DNA of 64,000 nt, taken from NCBI RefSeq assembly GCF_018080005.1, contig NZ_CP073015.1:2632501-2696500 (forward strand), in the 5' to 3' direction. This stretch comes from Flavobacterium sp. CS20 (GTDB lineage Bacteria > Bacteroidota > Bacteroidia > Flavobacteriales > Flavobacteriaceae). The translations under genes and the position numbers were made by a program. How positions within the stretch are numbered: the stretch's first letter is position 1; each line of letters starts with the position of its first letter. The notes beneath the pieces were generated by a model. The model worked only from the letters and a program-made list of their open reading frames with translations. It was not told the origin of the DNA and did no database searches. Of the stretch, positions 57,595 through 64,000 are shown one piece after another.

Positions 57595-60500
57595 ATGTAT
57601 ATCATTTTTGACACCGAAACCACAGGCTTACCCAAACGCTTTAACGCCCCAATTTCTGATGTTGACAACTGGCCAAGAGCAGTTCAAATTGCCTGGCAAG
57701 TTCACGACCAATGGGGTAAACTCATCGAACATCAAGATTTTTTAATTCAGCCTGAAGGTTTTGATATTCCTTACGATTCCGAAAAAATTCACGGCATTTC
57801 AACCACCTTAGCTCATCAAGAAGGCAAACCCTTAAAAGATGTTTTACAAGCTTTTAATGAAGCCTTAAAAAAAGCTCGATTTGTAGTCGGTCAAAATGTG
57901 GATTTTGACATCAATATTATGGGTGCTGAGTTTTATCGCTCAGAAATTGAAAGTCCTTTGGCAGAAATGCAAGTTCTGGATACCTGCACAGAAAAAACAG
58001 CCAAACTCTGTCAAATTCCTGGCGGTCGTGGCGGTGGTTTTAAATTGCCAACCCTAACAGAACTTCACCAATTTCTGTTTAACGAACCTTTTAATGAAGC
58101 CCATAATGCCACAGCAGATGTTGAAGCCACAGCAAGATGTTTTTTAGAATTGCTCAGAAAAGCACATTATTCTGAAAATCAACTCATGGCAGAAGCTGGC
58201 TACATTACCGAATTTCAAAACAAACATCCTGAACCCTTTCAGCTTATTGGTTTAAAGCATACAAACCTTGAAAAGGCTTCTAAAAAACTTGAAGAACAAC
58301 AAAAACCCGACGAAATTGAAAAACCGAGTCAGAAAGATTTAGATGAAAACTTAAAAACCCTTTCAGACGAAACCTTTGTACATCTACATAACCATAGTCA
58401 ATTTTCAATTTTACAATCCACAATATCGGTTCAAGATTTAATTGAAGCGACTTCAAAAAACAACATGCCAGCGGTTGCACTAACCGACCACGCCAATATG
58501 ATGGGTGCTTTTCATTTTGTCAATGCCGCTAAAGCACACAATAAAGCTTTAACCGAAAAACAACAAGACCAATCAGTTAAGCCAATTATCGGTTGCGAAT
58601 TTTTTGTATGTGAAAATCATTTAGACAAAAGTCATAAGGACAACGGCTATCAAATTGTGATGCTCGCCAAAAACAAAAAAGGCTATCATAACTTGGCTAA
58701 AATGTCTTCTATCGCTTATACCAAAGGCTTTTATTATGTCCCCAGAATTGACAAAACCATCATAGAACAATACAAAGATGATATCGTTGTGTTGTCTGGA
58801 AACCTCTATGGTGAAATTCCTTCAAAACTATTGAATGTTGGCGAAAATCAAGCTGAAGAAGCCTTATTGTGGTGGAAAGAACAATTTGGCGATGATTTTT
58901 ATATCGAACTCAACAGGCATCAACAAGAAGATGAAGACCGTGCTAATCAAAGTTTAATCAAATTAGCCCAAAAGCACGATGTAAAATTAGTAGCCACCAA
59001 TAATGTGTATTATGAAAATCAAGAAGATGCCAACGCTCACGATATTTTATTATGCGTAAAAGATGGCGAAAAACAATCTACACCCATTGGTCGAGGTCGT
59101 GGTTATCGCTATGGTTTGCCCAACGATAAGTATTATTTCAAGTCAGCTGAAGAGATGAAAAATCTTTTTAAAGATTATCCTGAAGCGATTACACACACTA
59201 AAGAAATTGCCGATAAAATTGAATTTTATGATTTAGCGAGAGAGGTGTTATTACCTGCTTTTGAAATTCCAGAAGAGTTTAAAGATAAAAAAGACGCTGA
59301 AGACAAAGGCAAACGAGGCGAAAATGCCTACCTCAAACACATCACTTATCAAGGTGCAAAAGAACGCTATGGCGACATTACTAAAGACATCAAAGAACGT
59401 CTTGATTTTGAGCTTTCCGTCATTGCCAAAACAGGATATCCAGGCTATTTTTTGATTGTAGAAGATTTAATTCGTGAAGCTCGAAAAATGGGCGTTTCCG
59501 TTGAATATGTACGTGGTTCTGCAGCTGGTAGTGCCGTAGCCTATTGTCTAAAAATCACCAATATAGATCCTATAAAATACGATTTACTGTTTGAGCGGTT
59601 TTTAAATCCGGAGCGAGTCAGCATGCCTGATATTGATATTGATTTTGACGATGAAGGCCGAAGTAAAGTGTTGAATTATGTCATCGACAAATACGGCGAA
59701 AATCAAGTTGCTCAAATCATCACTTATGGCACAATGGCAGCTAAATCTGCTATCAGAGACACCGCTCGTGTTTTAGATTTACCTCTTTACGAAGCTGACA
59801 GAATTGCCAAATTGGTGCCTGATATGACCAAACTTTCTAAAATTTTTGGTAAAGACGAAAAAGAACTCAAAGCTAATTTTAGAAGTGAAGATGTTGATAA
59901 AATTATGCAGTTGCTCCAACTCAGCGAAAACGGAGACGAACAAGCCGAAACTGTCAATCAAGCCAGAATTATTGAAGGTTCTGTCAGAAATACAGGAACT
60001 CACGCTTGTGGCGTTATCATTACACCCGATGATATCACAAAATTTGTTCCCATAGCAACTGCTAAAGACTCAGACTTGTATGTTACTCAGTTTGATAACA
60101 ATGTAGTTGAATCTGCTGGTTTGCTAAAAATGGATTTTTTAGGACTCAAAACCTTAACCCTAATTAAAGACACCGTTAAAATTGTAAAAGCAAAACACGG
60201 TAAAGATTTAGACCCAGAACAATTTCCGCTTGATGATGAAAAAACCTACGAGCTTTTTCAACGTGGCCAAACTGTTGGTATTTTTCAATACGAATCGCCA
60301 GGTATGCAAAAGCATATGAAAGACCTCAAGCCTACTGTTTTTGAAGATCTTATCGCTATGAATGCACTATATAGACCTGGACCAATGGAATACATTCCGA
60401 GTTTTATCAAGCGTAAACACGGCGATGAAGAAATCACTTACGATTTACCTGTGATGCAAGAAATTTTAGAAGAAACCTACGGCATCACGGTTTATCAAGA

Positions 60501-61950
60501 GCAAGTGATGTTGCTTTCACAAAAATTAGCCGATTTTACCAAAGGCGAAGCTGATATTTTGCGAAAAGCTATGGGTAAAAAGAAAAAAGACGTGTTGGCA
60601 AAGCTAAAACCTCAATTCATTAACCAAGCAAAATCTAAAGGTTTTGAAGAAAAAAAACTTGAAAAAATATGGAAAGATTGGGAAGCTTTTGCCAGTTATG
60701 CGTTTAACAAATCGCACTCAACTTGCTATGCCTTTGTGGCTTATCAAACCGCTTATCTCAAAGCTCACTATCCTGCTGAATATATGGTCATGGTATTGTC
60801 AAACAATATGAGCGATATCAAAAAAGTGACGTTTTTTATGGAAGAATGTCGCCGTATGGGTGTTCCTGTTTTAGGACCTGACGTGAATGAATCGTTTTAT
60901 AAGTTTTCAGTCAATAAAGACAATGCCATTCGATTTGGTATGGGTGCTATTAAAGGCGTTGGGCGAAATGCCGTAAAAACCATTGTCGATAATCGGAAAG
61001 AAGATGGTGAATACAAATCTATATTCGATTTGGCAAAACGTATAGATTTGAGAGCGACCAACAAAAAAGCCTTTGAAAGCTTGGCTTATGCTGGTGCATT
61101 TGATAATCTTGGCAATGTTCACCGTGCACAATTTTTTCACAAATCCGATGAATCTGAACAAACTTTTATCGAAAAGATACTCAAATATGCTTCACGGTAT
61201 CAAGAAAACAAAAACTCAGCTCAAGTCAGTTTATTTGGCGATGCCAGCGAAGTTCAAATTCCTGAACCAGAAGTACCGCCTTGCGAACCTTGGCATAATA
61301 TGAAAACTTTAAAAGCCGAAAAAGAAGTGGTTGGTCTATTTCTTTCTGCTCACCCTTTAGACGATTTTAAACTCGAACTCAAACATTACTGCAATACTGA
61401 TTTACAAGCTTTTTCTCACCTTGAAGATTATATCGATAAAGAAATAAAAATTGCTGGCGTGATAACTGATGTGAACCACAGAGTGAGCAAAAATGGCAAA
61501 GGTTATGCTGTTTTTATTTTAGAAGATTACAAAGACAGTCACGAATTTAGAATTTTTGGTGAAGAATATCTCAGAAACAGACATTATTTAATACCTGATC
61601 ATTTTGTGCATTTAAAAATACAACTATCTCAATTCACCAATCGCGATACAAGTGAACCAGGAAAGGTTAATATTAAATACTTGTCTTTTAAGCAGTTACA
61701 AGATGTTATATCTGATTTTACTAAGAAAATACAACTGCAATTAGACATCAATTCAATTGAAGACAAACAAATTGACAAGCTCAATGAAATTTGTAAAACT
61801 TATTCAGTACTAAAAACTTTAGACTTTGTGATTTATGACAAAGAGGAGAAAATCAAACTCAACGCATACAGCAAAACCAGACAAGTAGAAATATCGGCTG
61901 AGCTATTGCAAAGTCTTCAACAAAACGATATCAAATACAAGTTAAACTAA
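57595..61950 (+). CDS. dnaE: DNA polymerase III alpha subunit with fused DnaQ-like exonuclease
   Basis: Replicative polymerase of 1451 residues, intact. Order: N-terminal DEDDh proofreading exonuclease (FDTETTGLP, GQNVDFDINIM, HNATADVEATARC; about residues 1-190), a linker, the PHP domain (VHLHNHSQFSILQ, ALTDHANMMGAFH), the polymerase core (YVRGSAAGSAVAYCL, SMPDIDIDFDDEGR with catalytic Asp), KSHSTCYAFVAYQTAYLK, a helix-hairpin-helix region and a C-terminal OB fold (IKIAGVITDVNHRVSKNGKG). The exonuclease fusion is usual in Bacteroidota DnaE, and it makes a separate epsilon subunit unnecessary. Confidence 0.97.
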   Translation: MYIIFDTETTGLPKRFNAPISDVDNWPRAVQIAWQVHDQWGKLIEHQDFLIQPEGFDIPYDSEKIHGISTTLAHQEGKPLKDVLQAFNEALKKARFVVGQNVDFDINIMGAEFYRSEIESPLAEMQVLDTCTEKTAKLCQIPGGRGGGFKLPTLTELHQFLFNEPFNEAHNATADVEATARCFLELLRKAHYSENQLMAEAGYITEFQNKHPEPFQLIGLKHTNLEKASKKLEEQQKPDEIEKPSQKDLDENLKTLSDETFVHLHNHSQFSILQSTISVQDLIEATSKNNMPAVALTDHANMMGAFHFVNAAKAHNKALTEKQQDQSVKPIIGCEFFVCENHLDKSHKDNGYQIVMLAKNKKGYHNLAKMSSIAYTKGFYYVPRIDKTIIEQYKDDIVVLSGNLYGEIPSKLLNVGENQAEEALLWWKEQFGDDFYIELNRHQQEDEDRANQSLIKLAQKHDVKLVATNNVYYENQEDANAHDILLCVKDGEKQSTPIGRGRGYRYGLPNDKYYFKSAEEMKNLFKDYPEAITHTKEIADKIEFYDLAREVLLPAFEIPEEFKDKKDAEDKGKRGENAYLKHITYQGAKERYGDITKDIKERLDFELSVIAKTGYPGYFLIVEDLIREARKMGVSVEYVRGSAAGSAVAYCLKITNIDPIKYDLLFERFLNPERVSMPDIDIDFDDEGRSKVLNYVIDKYGENQVAQIITYGTMAAKSAIRDTARVLDLPLYEADRIAKLVPDMTKLSKIFGKDEKELKANFRSEDVDKIMQLLQLSENGDEQAETVNQARIIEGSVRNTGTHACGVIITPDDITKFVPIATAKDSDLYVTQFDNNVVESAGLLKMDFLGLKTLTLIKDTVKIVKAKHGKDLDPEQFPLDDEKTYELFQRGQTVGIFQYESPGMQKHMKDLKPTVFEDLIAMNALYRPGPMEYIPSFIKRKHGDEEITYDLPVMQEILEETYGITVYQEQVMLLSQKLADFTKGEADILRKAMGKKKKDVLAKLKPQFINQAKSKGFEEKKLEKIWKDWEAFASYAFNKSHSTCYAFVAYQTAYLKAHYPAEYMVMVLSNNMSDIKKVTFFMEECRRMGVPVLGPDVNESFYKFSVNKDNAIRFGMGAIKGVGRNAVKTIVDNRKEDGEYKSIFDLAKRIDLRATNKKAFESLAYAGAFDNLGNVHRAQFFHKSDESEQTFIEKILKYASRYQENKNSAQVSLFGDASEVQIPEPEVPPCEPWHNMKTLKAEKEVVGLFLSAHPLDDFKLELKHYCNTDLQAFSHLEDYIDKEIKIAGVITDVNHRVSKNGKGYAVFILEDYKDSHEFRIFGEEYLRNRHYLIPDHFVHLKIQLSQFTNRDTSEPGKVNIKYLSFKQLQDVISDFTKKIQLQLDINSIEDKQIDKLNEICKTYSVLKTLDFVIYDKEEKIKLNAYSKTRQVEISAELLQSLQQNDIKYKLN

Positions 61951-62205
61951 TTTGTAATACCGACGTATATTTATTAACAATATTCATCAAATTGGTTTAA
62001 GCTAAATTCAAAAAATAAACCACTAATTCCGACGAGTAATTTAAGACAATGTCTGTGTTTGCTGATGTTATAATTAAGTTAAAACACTTGTTCTTTTATG
62101 TTATTAAACAATGATAATCAGAATATTAGATTTAATCATTTCCTAACATTGATTTTTGTTTTTTTTAAAATATATGTCATAATATTGGGCATTAAATGAA
62201 ATAAA
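61951..62205. other. AT-rich intergenic region, 255 bp
   Basis: No gene, strong hairpin or recognisable promoter element was seen between dnaE and the lamin-tail protein. Confidence 0.5.
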
Positions 62206-64000
62206 ATGAAAGGGTTTAAATATATAAATTTCAGAGTTATAGCTTTTGTGGTTATTTTAGGTTTTTTAACCACGCAAAACAGTTTTGCTCAGATTATCAG
62301 TCAATATGTAGAAACCGATAGCGGGACATCCCCAAAAGGTCTCGAAATTTGGAACAACACAAGTGTAGCAATTGATTTTTCAGTTGATAATCTCATCATA
62401 GAAAAAGGAACCAATGGTGGAGCTCCAAGTTCAGATTTTACTATTGATAGTGGTGTTTTACAACCTGGAGAAGTTCTTGTTGTTGGCACCATTGACATGC
62501 AACCTGTAGCCACTTCAAATGGTGCTTTGTTTTATGAAAAAGCTTTTACTTTTAACGGTGATGATGCTTTAGTTCTGAAACTTGGAACGACAACTACCGA
62601 TGTTTTTGGAAGTCCCAATACCGATCCTGGGAGTGCTTGGGAAGGTAATGGCGTTTCAACACAAAACCAAAATATTGCATTATTAAGCAGTATTACTACT
62701 GGAGAATTAACGGGTTTCACAGATCCAAGCACAAGATTTGAAACCATCAACACTACGCCTTCAGATATTGCAAATGGTGGTTTAGATGGTTTTGGTGTTG
62801 CACCAAGCGGTACGCCACCACCATCAACTTGCTCCATATCCGATATCGGTCTTGGTAGCATCAGTTGTAACGACAACGGCACGCCTAGTGATGGCTCAGA
62901 CGATATCATTTCATTTGAGCTTGATCCCACAGGGAGCAATCTCGGCACGACTTATACCGTAGAAATGACCGATAATATTGCTGGAACTGAAATAAGCACA
63001 AATCTTGCAGGTCCGTTTTCATCCTTTACAGCAACAGGAACTTATGGCACAGCAACCACATTTTATTTAGCTCCTGGCAGTGCAGGTTCAGGCGATTTAA
63101 ATATATCCGTAACTGATGGTGTAGATGCAACTTGTTCGGCTACTGGCATAGTTACAGACCCTGGAAGTTGTTTGTTTGTAGTCTCTGCCATTTTTGAAGA
63201 TTTTAATGATGGGGATTTTACGTCAAATCCTGTTTGGACTGGCAATACAGCAGGTTTTTCTGTCATTACTAATGCTACTATTCCTAATGGTATTGCTACA
63301 ACTGATGGTAGTTATTTAGCAAGTAATGCCAATACAGGCAATATTAGTTTAGCTGTGCAGAGTTCAGAAGTTTCAGAATGGCAATTTTCTTTAGCAACGC
63401 CTGATTTTGTCCCATCTGGCTCAAATTATTTTGGAGTTGTTTTAATGGCAAATGATTCCTTTTCTGGAGATATCATCACAGCAAGTAACTTTCAAGGCTA
63501 TTATATTAAAATAGGAATAAATAGTTCTCCTGATCCAATAGAATTATGGCGTAAAACAGGAGCTGGACAAACAATAGTTGGAGACTTCCCGTCAAGCCCA
63601 GATTTTAATACTGGTGCATTAAAAGACGGTTTAAACATTAGAATTACACGAAGTGATGCTGGTGTGTTTGAATTGTTTTATAGCACTGGTTTTGAATATT
63701 CTACTACTCCCACAACTTCTGCTGGTACTGTAACAGATAATAATTATTCAACATCTACTTATTTTGGTGTTTTTCAAAAATTTGGTAGTCCAAGTACAAG
63801 TAGAAGAGTTTATTTAGACAACATAGATTTAGGAAGTGCATTTGTTGACTCCGACTCTAAGATTAACGCTCCAACAACACAAGTCGCATCAGGAACAATA
63901 ATTGCCGATGCAGCAACAAGTGTTTCAAATTCTGTTCCTGTGCTTAAATTTGAAATCGAAGACTTAGCTACTTCTGATACTGTGGTAACAGAAGTTACGA
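62206..64000 (+). CDS. Large secreted lamin-tail-domain protein, partial (runs off window)
   Basis: At least 598 residues, open to the window end. Signal peptide VIAFVVILGFLTTQNSFAQ, then a lamin-tail domain (ISQYVETDSGTSPKGLEIWN, FTFNGDDALVLKLG, VFGSPNTDPGSAWEGNGV), an Ig-like segment with Cys pairs (TCSISDIGLGSISCNDNG), and from about residue 325 a lectin/concanavalin-like domain (FEDFNDGDFTSNPVW, VYLDNIDLGSAF). Such proteins in flavobacteria usually end in a T9SS sorting domain; that end is outside the window. Likely a cell-surface or extracellular nuclease or adhesin type; not determinable here. Confidence 0.85.
   Translation, partial: MKGFKYINFRVIAFVVILGFLTTQNSFAQIISQYVETDSGTSPKGLEIWNNTSVAIDFSVDNLIIEKGTNGGAPSSDFTIDSGVLQPGEVLVVGTIDMQPVATSNGALFYEKAFTFNGDDALVLKLGTTTTDVFGSPNTDPGSAWEGNGVSTQNQNIALLSSITTGELTGFTDPSTRFETINTTPSDIANGGLDGFGVAPSGTPPPSTCSISDIGLGSISCNDNGTPSDGSDDIISFELDPTGSNLGTTYTVEMTDNIAGTEISTNLAGPFSSFTATGTYGTATTFYLAPGSAGSGDLNISVTDGVDATCSATGIVTDPGSCLFVVSAIFEDFNDGDFTSNPVWTGNTAGFSVITNATIPNGIATTDGSYLASNANTGNISLAVQSSEVSEWQFSLATPDFVPSGSNYFGVVLMANDSFSGDIITASNFQGYYIKIGINSSPDPIELWRKTGAGQTIVGDFPSSPDFNTGALKDGLNIRITRSDAGVFELFYSTGFEYSTTPTTSAGTVTDNNYSTSTYFGVFQKFGSPSTSRRVYLDNIDLGSAFVDSDSKINAPTTQVASGTIIADAATSVSNSVPVLKFEIEDLATSDTVVTEVT

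Noticed and set aside
62301..63266. Three minus-strand frames opposite the lamin-tail gene
   Set aside because: They are shadows of the long plus-strand frame, which has a signal peptide and recognisable domains.

Overview
The window reads as a chromosomal segment of a low-GC member of Bacteroidota, most likely a marine-type flavobacterium (Flavobacteriaceae). Reasons: secreted proteins with type IX secretion (T9SS) C-terminal sorting domains, small families largely confined to this group (DUF4293, DUF4271, DUF4296, DUF6341, DUF6427 as I recognise them), a DnaE with a fused N-terminal proofreading exonuclease, mevalonate-pathway genes, and promoter-like TAnnTTTG boxes with no Shine-Dalgarno pattern. 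No tRNA, rRNA, CRISPR array or IS transposase was seen.

Layout. 1-4.4 kb: tyrosine phosphatase, dnaA, a thioesterase and parE. 4.7-9.4 kb: phenylacetate-type catabolism (thiolase and paaZ) interrupted by an 83-bp tandem repeat array and a toxin-antitoxin pair. 9.4-18.5 kb (minus strand): ABC exporter, truA, an HTTM membrane protein, ribF, pth, rplY, prs and rho, a housekeeping block. 18.7-20 kb: a DUF4293 gene followed by three successive terminator hairpins, then a second thioesterase. 20-27.8 kb: an M28 peptidase, SDR oxidoreductase and SprT group that has been split by an accessory island of about 5.4 kb. The island carries two mosaic paralogues of a T9SS-secreted protein, the remnant of a third, and a broken T9SS subtilase preceded by an 8-bp tandem repeat that could act as a frame switch. 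27.9-37.9 kb: DUF389 membrane protein, Mla-type ABC pair, PafA-like phosphatase, aconitase, a nucleotide-sugar aminotransferase and waaA. 38-42.5 kb: DtxR-type regulator with ZIP transporter and a palindromic operator candidate, several small membrane proteins, and an RsuA/RluB-type protein with Glu at the catalytic Asp position. 42.7-50.1 kb: leuS, metallophosphoesterase, gcvP. 50.2-57.5 kb: UbiA-like protein, hemD, DUF4271, a glycosyltransferase, pyrC, DUF4296, HMG-CoA reductase and a GHMP kinase. 57.6 kb to the end: dnaE and the start of a large secreted lamin-tail protein that runs off the window.

Two themes stand out. First, repeats sit in or next to genes: the 83-bp array supplies the stop codon of the thiolase, two copies of a palindromic element lie in frame inside leuS, a dispersed repeat sits about 70 bp upstream of both parE and leuS, and the 8-bp repeat sits at the head of the subtilase. 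Second, twelve loci carry one or two single-base frameshifts or in-frame stops, including conserved housekeeping genes (aconitase, gcvP, waaA). Whether these are sequencing errors or true decay cannot be decided from the sequence; each broken gene is listed as one locus with the lesion position.
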